From assembly GCA_037833965.1 (NCBI GenBank), contig AP031351.1, positions 11,172,501-11,236,500 on the forward strand: a stretch of 64,000 nucleotides of DNA. Reading direction: 5' to 3'. Shown one piece after another: positions 1 to 11,970 of the stretch (position 1 is its first letter; each line of letters starts with the position of its first letter). The position numbers and the translations under genes are program-made. The stretch comes from Marchantia polymorpha subsp. ruderalis (lineage: Eukaryota > Streptophyta > Marchantiopsida > Marchantiales > Marchantiaceae). Below the pieces are notes generated by a model that did not search any database, was not told the origin of the DNA, and saw only the letters and a program-made list of their open reading frames with translations.

Positions 1-1027
1 TGGCAACTCGTTTTAACTATCTTGTGTAACTGTAGTATGTTCCCTTTAGAAAGTGAGTATTTGATGCGAAAAATAGATTCTCTGAGCAAGTCATTGTTCT
101 CACTGACCACTCATAATAGAAGTCGTGATGCTGCGGGATTTATCATCCTTTATTTTGCCACGTGAATGGAACTATCACCTGCACATAGTTCAAAAGAATT
201 ATGCAGCAGCTGTAGTCTGTTTTGGCTGGACGGAAGGCTTTGTCGAGAAGAGTCGATGCAGGCGGAGAAGTCCAGGTCTGCACTGTGTGTGCTTCCCAGT
301 CTGAGTTTCCCAAGAAGTTTGTCCTGCACTCAATAGTAGCACAGAGCAGATAAAGTTTCATTGAACCCCAAAGCCGTCATTGGCCGCACGTTACTTGAGA
401 AATCCCTGAGCTATACTTGTGTGTCCCTGAATTCGAGCGCCCTTGATTTTGTTCTCCAAGTCGTTCTTGTTTCCTACGCTCTGAATAAGATCAGCTCACG
501 CGAGGACTGATTTTTAGGATTCAAATTTATGCAGCTCTTGTTCGTGTGCGGGCTGGGTTTTAACATGCTTATAAGTGCCGTCCAAGGATTTAATGTCAGC
601 TCATTCTGTCTTACATTGGGTAAGAGTTCTTCATGTTAAATTCTTCTGCAGTTTCTGGAGCAGTATGAATATTCTGCATTGGAGATCTGGTTTCTTGTTC
701 TTCTTGCAATCTGGATGCAACAGCCATTTTCTCCATTTGCGGATGCGCTTAATTCTCGTTTCAAGGTCATTCGAGTATGAAATGGTTTGTATCGTGTAAT
801 GTCAGCATATTATGTAAGATGACTAGAAATGTCCCTTCTTTTTCAAAATTTATTGAACTTTCAGATCATTCTATGTCTGAAATAATACCTCAATCTGAAG
901 ATGTTCTTCAATACGCACTTTTCCCCCTTGATCAAGTGGAACCAACCTTGTTAAGTGTTCGTCGAATACATGAAGCCATATTGAATATTTGAAGACGAAA
1001 GCAAATCAATGATGTTTATACATAATG
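1..1027. other. Unassigned flank, no gene recognised
   Basis: This stretch of ordinary base composition holds only short open frames that match no family I recognise. It could be the 3' untranslated part of a gene lying left of the window, but no stop codon context or splice site supports that. It ends directly at the terminal inverted repeat of a MITE. Confidence 0.3.
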
Positions 1028-1464
1028 AGAGAAACTTGCTTGATGGGACCCCCGGGGAAACTCAAAACTCTTGACGGGACCCAATATGTTTCACTTTACC
1101 CTATGGGACCCATCGACGGCCCTGCACCCCCTCTGTTAGTGATGATCCACTACTATTCGGGGTTATTCCGAGTAGAAAGATGAAATCACGGTTCAGACTC
1201 ATGGCTCTCGGCGTTCTCATGGCTGCGAACTTCGCAGCCATCTCCAATAATTCATGGCCCGTTTTCTTGGACATGGCGACTTGGAGTAGCCAAAATACTC
1301 TGTCCCAACAGTGGCGGACGCTCCCACTCTGTAGAGCAAATCAGTAGGTCATTAGATGATGGCTGACGGTGGTCGTCGAAGGGGGTTCCATTGACAAATT
1401 GAAATCTGTTGGCCCCTTCAAGAGAGGTTTGAGTTTCCAAGGGTCCCATTAAGCAAATTTCTTT
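1028..1464. mobile_element. Foldback MITE with long imperfect terminal inverted repeats
   Basis: The left end (1028-about 1150) and the reverse complement of the right end (about 1340-1464) align for roughly 120 bases. Both read AGA(A/G)AAACTTGCTT-like, then (A/G)ATGGGACCC, GGAAACTCAAA, CTCTTGA and, further in, ATGG(G/A)ACC followed by TCGACG. The whole is 437 bp with no coding capacity; the 65-codon minus frame inside is a by-product. No target duplication is clear: the flanks TACATAATG and TACATGATT are similar but not equal. The superfamily cannot be assigned. Confidence 0.72.
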
Positions 1465-2857
1465 ACATGATTAGCATGTATAATGTCATTCTCACTTTCA
1501 GCTATTCGTTTTGTACCCAACTAGTGTTGTCTTCAAAAGATATAATTTTTACTTCTATGATCACGAATTTGATGAAATTATAAAAAAATTATAAATAACT
1601 AATTTTAGATAATATTCTCACATTGAAGTAGATGAAATAATAAATTTTAAGACGAGATAATTCAACGAGATGATTTATAAACTTATGTATTTCATAAACA
1701 TCAATATTAAATTCATTGTTATAATTTGATTGCATTATTTCGTGAAAAAATTTACTAATTTCAATGCAACATTTCGGGACAAAATGTTTGATAATCTCAT
1801 CATACATATTTTGGTATAATTTGGTAAATATACTCTCCATTATATACATGCCCATAATTATCTATGTATCGCGTCGTTACCAAAAGAAAATGATGAGTAA
1901 CTTTGTTTTTGGGATTTCTTGTTAATAACATTATTTTTGAAACGGAAAGGTTTATAAACAGGACATTATCCCCATTATAAACCCGCTATTTTGTAATTGA
2001 TAGAAATGTGTGAACCGTCATCAATGTAGAATATGAAGACTGAAGATCAATGAATGGGCTAAACGATAGCATTGTTAGAACGTCTTTGAACTTTATTAAC
2101 TTAGAATATGAAGACTGAAGATGAATGAATGAGTTCACACTTTCATCCAACGCTTATTTTAGAGTTTGAAGTGCACCGAATATACGGCCAAGTGGAAGCA
2201 TCAGCTGATTAAAACTGAAGTCTGTAGACTTTTGGTTGAATCAGTGTGTTTGAGATCTTGGAAGAACATATTTCAACTTGATTTGTTAAACGTTTGTTGT
2301 CAGCGTGATCGGAGTCCTGTCAAAGGTGTTTCAAGATCGTAGAGCGTTTCAAGATCATCAATTCAAATTCAGTTTAGTCTTACTGATAGATTTGATTCTT
2401 CAGAGACATCAGATAGGCTACTGGTGATGATTTATGACTACTGTGCTTTCTTTCGTGGTTTATTTTGAGACTGACAGAAGAATATGACTTCAGATCTTTG
2501 TTGGGTACGTATCTTCTTCGAGCATCCCTTCTTCTAAGTTCTCCTTCGAATTATATTTCTGTGATTTCTCTAGGTAAAAGATAGAGTGAGGTCATAATGT
2601 CAGCATATTCAGTTATTTCAATATTAGAAAATTTGCACAATAATTGATGATTGTATCACTCTATGCAAGGCCTCCAAATCCAGAAGCCGGGAGCAAACGT
2701 CAGCAGTACCGACAAACTAAATCCCCCGTCCCTGGATGTCAACTTCCGCCCAAATGTTCTTTTCTCCTCCGAATTCGCTCGCCATAATATCACTCTACGC
2801 AATTCCCGAAATAGTCAATCCTTGCGGAAAAATTACTATAGTGGCCTGAAAAGTATA
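1465..2857. other. AT-rich intergenic DNA with a short direct repeat
   Basis: No gene is recognised. A direct repeat of about 30 bases containing GAATATGAAGACTGAAGAT occurs near 2038 and again near 2104. The small open frames show no family signature. Confidence 0.4.
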
Positions 2858-3990
2858 TTTATATGAAATTTTATTAATTTCATTCTAACATTTGATACAA
2901 AATTTTATAAATTTCATTTCATTATTTCATGAAAAAGTGTTCTTAATTTCATTGCAACTTTTTGTGATAAACTTTTTTGAATTTCATTATAACATATTAT
3001 GATAAAAAAATTTTGATTTAATTGCAACATTTTGTGATAAAAATTTTCGTGATTTCATTGCAATATTTAGTGACAAATTTTTTTAAAATTTCATTGCACT
3101 ACTTTGTGACAAGAAGTTTCTTGATTTCATTGTAACATAAGTAACAAAAAGATTTTTAATGTCATTGCAACATTTTGTGGCCAAATTTTTTTTAATTTCA
3201 TTGCACTACTTTGTGACAAATAGTTTTTTGATTTCATTGCAACATTTTGTGAAATATTTTTTTTAATATCATTGCAACATTTTGTGATCAAATTTTTTTC
3301 AATTTCATTGCACTGCTTTGTGACAAAATGTTTCTTGAATTCAATGCAATATTTTGTGAAAAAAAGTTTTTTGTAATGTCATTGAAATATGTTGTGACCA
3401 AATTTTTTTTAATTTCATTGCACTTTTTTGTGACAAAATTTTTCTTGATTTCATTCCAACATTTTGTGACCAAAAGTTTGTTAATTTCATTGCACTACTT
3501 TGTGACAAAATGTTTCTTGATTTCAATGCAACTTTTTGTGATAAACTTTTTTGAATTTCATTATAACATATTATGATAAAAAAATTTTGATTTAATTGCA
3601 ACATTTTGTGATAAAAATTTTCTCAATTTCATTGCAACAATTTGTAATTAAGAGTTTTTAAATTTTATTGCACTACTTTGTGACAAAAAAGTTTTTTGAT
3701 TTCATTGCACAACTTTGTGATAAAGAAAGTTTATTGCTTTCATTACAATATTTTGGAACAACAATTTTCTAATTTTATTGCAATGGTATTTTGACAACAT
3801 GTTTATTAATTTAATTGCAACACTTTCATGTGATTGCAAAACTTTTTGACAATTTTTAAAAATTTTATTACAACATTATTTGACAATAAATTTTTTAATT
3901 TGATTGCAACGCTTTCATATGCTTTCATATACAAAAAAAATTTTATTTTATTTCAACAATGTCATGTTATTGTGATTGCAACACTAATGA
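2858..3990. repeat. Minisatellite array of about 36-bp units
   Basis: The stretch is built from about 30 diverged units of a 36-bp motif of the form TTTTGTGA(C/T)AAAA, then TTTT, GATTTCATTGCAACA. About 100 bases at 2947-3050 recur almost exactly at 3527-3630, so a block of some 580 bp appears to have been duplicated within the array. Because 36 is a multiple of three, long frames with a 12-residue repeat appear on both strands; they are not genes. Units decay towards the right edge. Confidence 0.9.
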
Positions 3991-6900
3991 TGAAAAGCTT
4001 TTGGTTGTTTCAATATTAATCAAAACTTCCACTTTGTATATTTATATCTATTCATCTGTTACAATAGATTGAGCTTGTTTCTTCCATCCTTGCATTTTTT
4101 TAAATTTGTGAAACTCCAAAACAAGCTTATTATTAATCTTGCTTTTCAAAAGCTACTTCATCAAATATTTTAACTCTCTTACTTCCATTTTATTCAAAGA
4201 TTGTTCTTGCATTAGTCGTACTCATTATGTTCATATTTGAATTCAATGAAACGTGGCAATATGATATATATTTTTGCATGCTTAGCATTGATGATTGTCA
4301 AATCATCAAAACTTATTAAATCTCTAACCTTCTTAGAAATTTAAAATCATTGGTTTTTTAATCTACACTTAAAATCTTGGTGCTAATCACGATGATCATG
4401 CTTAAACTTTTCTATGTCAAGGCTATTGCAAAATAATTGATATAGTATCAAATGAATCTGGAACATTGATTGAGGATTCACCTTGTGTGAATCCATAAGT
4501 ATTCAAATTTTTTTGAACAATTGTTTGATTCATCATGAATAAATTGCAAATCATAATCCTTGCGTATTAGATCTTTGAAGTCTTGTTTGAACACATATTT
4601 TATTGTATTTAAATCCATGATGCAAAAAAAACATCACAAAAATCACAAAAATTTCACAAGTTAATGATTTCAAAAATCTCATGGAAATTTATATCCATGA
4701 ACTTCATTGTGGACCTTTCAAAGTCCAAATCTTTTGATTAAGTTTTTATTGTGGTAGATCGCTTAACAAAGATGTCACTTTTTGTGCTTTGCAACAAAAC
4801 TATCAGAGTTACGACACATACTTATGATAGATTGTACAATAAATAGTATAAAAAATGTCACAATATTTTCTGAATTATGTATTTAAATATCATGAACTTT
4901 TCTATTACATCATTATTAATTGTGGTGTATATTCATATTCAAGTTTTGATAATACTTTTCCAAAATGTTAAAAGTTAAGATGAAATTATAATTGACGAAT
5001 CATACTCAGACGTATGAAGAAACCAAACAAACGAGTGAATCAAATATTGGAGTGTTATTTGAAATGCTTCATCAATCATCATCAAGAGAATTGGATGAAT
5101 TTACTTCTAGTTTCAGAGTTTGATTATATAAATACACTTTAAGTGTTCATAAATCAAACTTTCTTATCCGCAGATTATGTCTTTCATACGCAATTTGACT
5201 CTTTGAACTTTAATTTGGAAAAAATTTTGGTTGTGCAAATCTGCTAATCTGATTTTTGAAGATCCACAAAGACATAAAACCAATGCTTATACAAGCTCAA
5301 GAGCAGCAAAAGAAAAAAGCACACAACTCTCAAAAGCAAAATCTAAACATTTCAGTTGAAGATAAAGTCTAGCTTTTGAATTGCAATTTAAAAATTTGTT
5401 GATCAAGCAACAAACTTGATTATCATCATCTTGGATCTATTGTGTGAGTACAAAGTAATATACAAGTTGGATTTGTCATCATCTATAAAAATTCATCAAA
5501 TGTTTCAAGTTTTCTTGCTTAAATTGTATAAAAATTCTACTATTTTGAGAAAATTGATAGCACATTCAACACCAATAAGTATTAATGGATGAAAAAAATT
5601 CAAAATTTTTAAGATCAATTAATATCACATCAATCAAAAGAAATAAAAATATCTTGTACATCAATAAAACTACAAAGTAAGGAAACAAACTCTAAAACCT
5701 ACTTCAAATTTTGCTAATAGTCTCAAATGATTAAAAAAATTCATCGTCAATAGTCAACAAAACCAAGTGATCAAAGATATTTGAGTCCAACACTAGCATA
5801 AATCGAGCTATAATTATGTAACTATCACATGAATTTCTTATAATAGATTTTTAGTTATAGTTTTGAATGAGATAAATTAAATAAAAACGCACGTGACATT
5901 AACAATGATGATGCAGAGGTGATATACAATGATTGACTTTTTTCAACATAAAAGACGGAGCCAACTTTCTAATGGAGTTTTCCAGTAGCGTCGTAGCAGT
6001 ATAAATATAAAGTCTTAAAACATTATTATCCTTTCTTGTGAACATCAATTCTGAATTTCTTCAAGTATTAAAAATAACTTCTACTTTTGGAGCAAAACTA
6101 TATTCAATTGAAGCTTTAAGTGCTATCTCGAATCGTGTGTAAATTTTTGCCCACAACTATAAACTAGAGTACGTAACTATAGAGTACATACATTTAAAGT
6201 TTTTTGGATATAAAGACTTATAAGCCAGCTTATATATAGTTGAATTGGAGTATTATGAACATGCTCTCATGAACATGCATCATAGAAAAATCTTTGAAGT
6301 TGGAACTTATGTTTTCAGAGAATTTTTTAAGTGTGTATGTAGTGATTTTTTAGACTTTACTTTTAAAAATAACAAATTTCAACTTACTATTGTAGTGGAG
6401 TAAAAAATTATCATTATGTATTAAATGAAGTGATACAAAGAAAAATTCCTATATAGATTGAGCAAATTTATAAAGACCAAGAATTGAAGTAGCAAATAAT
6501 AGGCTCAACAAACTATTGTATAAAAAATGCCATAGTCAATTGAAACGTATTCACATAACTCTAAATATACATGGTTCATTATTACAAACTATATATCTAG
6601 AAACACAAAAAAATTATTGAAAAAATATCCTATTATATCAACAAAAACTGTTGAAAGCTTTTTGGTATGATGATAGTCTAATTAGCTTTAATCACAAGGA
6701 TTAAACTAATCTGAGTTATCAAAAGTCATGAATTGATTTTTAACAAGTGAACCGTATAATTAAAATAAACTATAATTTTCTACTATGAAATTCATAGTAG
6801 AAAATTCAAATTAAAATTAAAAAAACTTGTGTAAGTTATGCATTATGATCTGATTTATTCTAATTGATAAGATCGTGTTATGATATTGAGGGTGAAAATA

Positions 6901-7741
6901 GTGATGACAATGCATTGATTGTGAAAAAGAAGTCTTGTTCTTATGGAGAAGCTTGAGACTTTATCAATCAACTTATGTGAAATATTTCTATGGAGAGTAG
7001 TATAACACTTGAAAGCTAATGGAGCTTTTGAATAATCAAACTTTCATTGATAGCAAGTGAGTTTACAAGGCAAAGTATAATCTTCAAAATCAAATTGATG
7101 ATTAGAGGTTTATTTTTGAACTACAATAAATTATTGTCGTTCAACAACAAAGGTTTTTAATTTATAGTAAAGTATACACAATTTGCCTTGTATGTTTACA
7201 TGATGCAAATTTTAGTCTATTTTTTAAATTACATGGATGTTGTTATATAAATCATTCATAGAAAAATTTTAATTTACACAACAGATAAATTTTAAGAAGA
7301 AATGTCAAGACAAATTGATTTGTAGATGGTTGAAATCATTATATGAATTGAGACAAGTTTACTTCAATCATTATAAAAATTGAAGAAATTCAAATGTTAA
7401 ATTTCATGAATTCATGAAAGCACAAAGATTTTTATGTGTGTATGTATAAAAAGAAATATCATAATATCTTAACTTTCATTATATTTGTATTGTATGTGAA
7501 TCAACTTTCTATTTTGATAAAAAAAATCAATCAGAAGTTGAAAAATGCAAGAATTAATTTAAGTTTGCATTAAAGATGAAAATTTAAAATAAGTCTAAGA
7601 TTATATTAGATCCAAATTTGAATAAAAAATGAATGTGATTATTTCAATGCGACGTGTGTTTAATATGATAAATTTTAAAGATATAGGAATCTTTTGACAA
7701 TACACTTCAAACTTTATGAAGCTCAATGCCGTTTAGTGTCA
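3991..7741. other. Long AT-rich intergenic stretch, nothing recognised
   Basis: About 3.7 kb of low-GC DNA without a frame above roughly 60 codons, no splice-linked exons, no TIR or LTR pair and no RNA gene that I can see. It is probably decayed repeat DNA. Confidence 0.5.
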
Positions 7742-7746
7742 ATGAG
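7742..7746. repeat. Left target-site duplication ATGAG
   Basis: ATGAG directly precedes the TGTTGAG start of the left LTR and is repeated exactly after the right LTR at 10954-10958. A sixth base (A) also matches, so the LTR edge is uncertain by one base. Confidence 0.85.
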
Positions 7747-7999
7747 TGTTGAGACTAATTACAGAAAAGGAGTCAACTCATGTGTAGCTATTTATAGATG
7801 AGTTTGGTTGCCTACGTTGGATATATATACCCCTATGCTTCTACGGGTACTAAGATATGTTTTCACTTGAAGTAGTAAACTCTTTCAACGGTATTCCTCC
7901 GTTGACGTAGTTCTTGAGGGTGAATCACGTTATACTTGTGTTCCTTGTATCTCTCGTGTTGTTGGTTCGCTTAGTGTGATCTCAAATTTTACAGTTAAA
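7747..7999 (+). repeat. 5' LTR
   Basis: About 253 bp, beginning TGTTGAGACTAATTAC and ending near TTTTACAGTTAAA. It contains TATA-like sequences (CTATTTATAG near 7790; ATATATATACC near 7821) that could serve as the element's promoter. It matches the right LTR and, inverted, the solo LTR at 43567-43773. Confidence 0.88.
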
Positions 8000-8012
8000 A
8001 TTGATATCTGTC
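8000..8012 (+). other. Degenerate primer-binding site
   Basis: ATTGATATCTGTC follows the LTR immediately. It resembles TGGTATCAGAGC, the initiator-methionine tRNA complement used by many plant Copia elements, but with several mismatches. Confidence 0.55.
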
Positions 8013-8189
8013 GTTTGGTTTTTTGGTTCGGACTCTATGTTAAAGCATTTCTTCTCACAGCGGTTTAAGGTTTTTTCCAATTTGGAGACTGAGTGTTTTC
8101 AAGTTTTGATTCAGAGTTGTGAGAGTTTACTTTTTTCAATTGTTGTGAGAGTTTGTGTTTTTATGTTTTTTCTGTTTTCAGGTTTTGGT

Positions 8190-9380
8190 TAGATGTTTGG
8201 CACTTTTGTCACATAGACTTCTTGTGGCGTGTTTTGTTCTGTTTTGCAAGTCGTGAGGAAGAAAGAGACTGAAAAAGAGAGGGAGAGAACCTAGGCAGAA
8301 GTACACGAGGGGCTTGAGAGCAATCTTGCAAGGAAGTCTCTGTGGTTTCTATTAGGCGAGCTTTGTGTGAAAAGCCGTTTTGGGGCTTCATCACCTTTGT
8401 AGGATTTGGTGATTCGGCTTCAGCGCGTGCTTTTAGAAGCATCGCGTCTACTTTTAGAATTGGAGATTCTATCTTTGGGCATTAAGGGCATTTTGAATTC
8501 AGCTTTTGGTAGTGTTTTTGGTGCTCTAGCATCTTCTTCCTTTGGTGTCTTCTCCCGTAGGTGGATCCTTCGGCATCACGCTTAGAGCCTCTCGCAGTAG
8601 TGCCCACCCTGGAGTTAGGGTTTAGCCGGCCGCAGTGAAGCGAAGCAGTGCAACTCGCGTCTTGCCCCCCTGCACGGTTAGGGCCTCCCTCCGTAGTGAT
8701 GCTCCTCACCCCGCGTAGTTAGACAGCGGTGCGCGGTTAAGAGTCCGGCCACTGCAGTGGCCCAACGTAGTGGTTTTAGTCGTGGTCGAAGATTGAACGT
8801 GATTGGCGAGTCAACCGATATCATGAGGGCAATGCCATCAACGGTCGATCGACGGTGACTGTGACGGTGATGGTGGAAATCAACAGTGACGATCATGAAC
8901 AACGATGAAATAATATTCTATCATAAATATTTCTTAGAAATATTTTTTCATCACAATATAGGCAAATTTGAGTATCTTTGAAAAGCTCTCGACGCAAATA
9001 GTGCATTTGAATATTTCTCAAGATGTGAACTATAACTCAAAAAGAGTACATTGACTCAGAAGTTTCCATTGTCTCTCTTTTTCGACGTGTAGAGTTGAGA
9101 GGACAACATTGATAACGAGTGACTGTGGTTGTGGTTTACGGACGTTAGTCGCATGCAATGTGGTTGCATGCAACATTGATCAAAAGAATGATCGCGGATG
9201 ACGGACGATAATCAAGAGCTAAGTGGTTGCGGACGACATTGATTGCGGGCAATGATGATGATCAATCGCAAGCAACGATTAGTCGCGCACAACAGTCAGT
9301 TGTCAACGATAGTCACGGATGACACGTCGTGGTCTGACAGGGCAGTAACTCCTTCGCTCTAATCTCATCCAAATTCTACT
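8190..9380 (+). other. Retrotransposon interior without recognisable gag or pol
   Basis: GC is higher than in the flanks. Imperfect short repeats such as GTAGTG, CGGTTAGGG and GACGG/GATGACGGACGAT recur, and no frame exceeds about 80 codons. Nothing here matches a Gag zinc knuckle, protease or RT. It may be captured or scrambled host sequence. Confidence 0.5.
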
Positions 9381-9546
9381 CTCATTTGGATTTCAAAGTC
9401 ATGGATTGTTGAAGTGAGAAGCTACTTACAGGTTCCGTTCTGCGAATATTTGAGCATGCGGATTTGAATATCATGAACATACAAAAAGTTTTATTATTGA
9501 ACGCAGAGAATAGTGAGCTAGATTCAAAAGAAATGGGTATAAGAAT

Positions 9547-9849
9547 GTGGTGAAAAATGTTATTCAAGACTTTTTTTGCAAGAATGCACAAGTATCACCT
9601 TGGTTAGATTTGCCCACAGCATTGAAGCAGGAAGATGCGGGAACATCACACGAAGCTGAAACATCAACTTGTAGTATTTGCATGGATGTTTATCTCGTTC
9701 ACAGCGGAGATAGATCAATTACAAAACTCGTTTGAGAACATTGATTTCATTTTGATTGTCTTGTTTCAACTTTTATGACCAAGGGAGAAATGCAATGTTC
9801 CAATTGTCGGCATGCAGAGAAGGGACATGGGTTTGGTGCCAACAAATAG
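9547..9849 (+). pseudogene. Captured RING-H2 (RFI2-like) E3 ligase fragment, broken
   Basis: One reading frame from 9547 contains CSICMD (Cys at 9670 and 9679), SGDRS, then EH.FHFDC, KGEMQCSNCRH and EKGHGFGANK, ending at a TAG at 9848. The spacing is that of a RING-H2 finger, and the SGDRS, KG.MQCpNCR and EKG..(F/Y)AN blocks resemble the plant RFI2 type of RING ligase as I remember it. Two in-frame TGA codons (9734-9736 and 9743-9745) interrupt the domain; the first stands where the third zinc-binding Cys is expected. It lies wholly inside an LTR element in sense orientation, so it looks like a transduplicated host fragment, no longer able to make a RING ligase. The RING identity is firm; the RFI2 assignment is less so. 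Confidence 0.75.
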
Positions 9850-10129
9850 TGGTCGGGATGACAATCCACATGTCAGAGATTATGAATCTATGAGGATTGG
9901 ATTTTGTGTTTTGGCAAACATAAGTTATAGGCTTTGAAATTTGTAACATTTTTTGTTTGAGATGTTTCTTTCAATAATGTCTAGATCATTGAAAGGAGTA
10001 GAGAGTTATCCAGCTCTTTTTCATGACAAGAAGAAATCTTTGCTCATGGATATGATTGTGGGGGAGTTTGATTATCATGCGAGTTATGATCAAGAAGGTA
10101 GAGCACAAGTAGTTATGGAGATCTAAGCA

Positions 10130-10709
10130 CATGATTGAGATTCCTTAACACAATTTAATGAAGAGATGGTTGAATTATCTTTGTATGTTATTATTCTATC
10201 AAGTTATGGCTACGGCTTATTTCTAGTTATCTCTCATTTAAAGAGGAGATTTGTGTTATGTTTCTGTCTAAAACTTCCCGCGGAGTAATAATATAGGTTA
10301 GAGAGATGATTGAGATTCTTTAACATGAGTTAAGGAGTAGATTTTTGAGTTACCTCTATATGTTATTACTCTCTTTTGTTATGGAAGTTATCATATATAT
10401 CAAAGAGGTGAATGAGACAAATTAAGAGAATATTGTTAAGTTATCTCTGTATATTATTAGTATATCATGTTATGGGAGTTATAATATAAGTTAGAAAGAT
10501 TACTTAGATTCTTTAACATTAGTTAAGGTAACATTATTGAGTTACCGCTGTATATTGATACTCTATCTTGTTATGGCTACGAGTTAGTTCTAGTTAACTC
10601 TCGTTTAAAAAGTGATCGTGTGTTAGGTTTCCGTCTAGAACTTTCCGCTGAGTAATAATATAGGTTAGAAAGTTAACTGAGACTGCTTAACTTGCGTTAA
10701 TGGGGAGAT
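10130..10709 (+). repeat. Subrepeats copying the PPT/LTR boundary
   Basis: Segments resembling the end of the interior and start of the LTR (AGTTAAGG..GAGATT.TTGAGTTA followed by CTCT.TATGTTATTACTCT) recur near 10155, 10330, 10424, 10520 and 10697, about 95 or 176 bases apart. Copies at about 10160-10310 and 10525-10675 also share GGCTACG, TTCTAGTTA and a block ending GAGTAATAATATAGGTTA. They fill the region just upstream of the right LTR. Confidence 0.7.
10701..10709 (+). other. Polypurine tract
   Basis: TGGGGAGAT stands directly before the TGTTGAG start of the right LTR, the position and sequence expected for the plus-strand primer of a Copia-like element. Confidence 0.7.
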
Positions 10710-10953
10710 TGTTGAGGTTAACTCCGATTAAGGATTAACCTCATGTGTAGCTATTTATAGTTGAGTTTGGTCGCCTACGTTGGGTATATATACCTCGATG
10801 CTTTTGCAGCTACTAAAATATGTTTTCACCTAAAGTAAGAAACTCTTTCAATTATATTCTTCCGTGGATGTAGCCCTTGAGGGTGAACCACATTGTACAT
10901 GTGTGTCTTGTGTTGTTGGTTTTCTAAGTGTGATCTCGAATTTTACCGTTAGA
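10710..10953 (+). repeat. 3' LTR
   Basis: About 244 bp, starting TGTTGAGGTTAACTCC and ending TTTTACCGTTAGA, followed at once by the ATGAG duplication (10954-10958). It aligns along its length with the left LTR. Confidence 0.88.
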
Positions 10954-10958
10954 ATGAG

Positions 10959-11970
10959 ATGTAAAAGATGTCATCAAATTTCTATGATTAAGTATTGGAT
11001 CACTTCGTGTTTTGATGATTAGCGTGAGAGACTATATTGCATTAGCTAAAGAGCATATACATGTTTTGTACAAACAATGTGCAGTGGAAAGTTGTGAGAT
11101 GGATTTCTAAGATTTTACTGAGTGCTAAAATTATGATATTTAATTTGATGGTTTATGAAACAATGCTAGATTCTTACTATGATACATTCATGCTTGCTTA
11201 CTTATAGTGACGTGTGTTTCAGAATATGAAAATTATGACTTCTTGTCTCCTTTTATCCATATTCAAATACAAGGAGGGTAATATTGTAGGAGAAAATAGA
11301 AAAATGCAGATATGTTAAACAACATCAAAGTAAAAGATTCAAAGTCACTAAAGTGCAAATCTAGAATTGTGGTGATCCAAGACCGTCAATGGTAAGTAAG
11401 ATGGGTTGAGATCATTTATTACATATGGATGTAATCACAAGTGATTAACCTCGCAAGAGTTTAGACACAGTTGTGATTTGATGACATGATCTTAAGTCTA
11501 ACCGTAGTGCATAAGTGCATTTTACCACAACGTTCGATGATTTCAAAGGGAATTTGCACGATACTTGTGTTCAGTACTTTTCTCAGCTCCAGCCCATAAG
11601 TTACCAAGGAGAGAAGAATGGATGGTAGAATGTGAGACAGAAATACGTATTCTCTCCGCGTAAAATCAAAGCAGGTAGCTATGAGAAGTAAATACATTCA
11701 TTTGCAAGGGCAATCATTTTCATCGACAGAACATTGATCTTGAACCACGCGAAGGGCAAAATCCCATCAGTTTTCGTTGTGTTGAGACAATGATTTGCCT
11801 TCATGATCTTGTCAAGAGCTGGGCAGAACAACGTGCACAAGTCATGCGTAGGTGACTGGAGTGGCAGAGTTAATTCACGCTACTCTATAGGAGTTGCTAG
11901 TCACCCCCACCTTTCGGAATAAAGTTCTCACTGCTACTGACGTGAAACGAGGAGTTATAATTATCATTCA
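10959..11970. other. Intergenic, nothing recognised
   Basis: No frame with family similarity. The 78-codon minus frame at 11461-11697 shows no motif and no splice partners. Confidence 0.4.

Larger units (their letters stand above)
7747..10953 (+). mobile_element. Complete non-autonomous LTR retrotransposon with target duplication
   Basis: Two direct repeats (7747-7999 and 10710-10953) begin with TGTTGAG and share GTAGCTATTTATAG, ATATATACC, GAGGGTGAA(T/C)CAC and GTGTGATCTC, with about 80-85 % identity by eye. A degenerate primer-binding site (ATTGATATCTG) follows the left LTR, and a polypurine tract (TGGGGAGAT) precedes the right one. The 5-bp duplication ATGAG flanks the element at 7742-7746 and 10954-10958. 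The 2.7-kb interior shows no gag, protease, integrase or reverse transcriptase motif, so it would depend on a helper, probably Copia-type judging by the LTR edge and PPT. LTR divergence suggests an old insertion. It carries a RING-like gene fragment. Confidence 0.88.

Noticed and set aside
3288..3604. Overlapping frames on both strands with a 12-residue repeat (CNEIKKN-like and FVTKFFLIS-like)
   Set aside because: They are products of the 36-bp tandem repeat, whose length is a multiple of three; neither strand has independent gene evidence.
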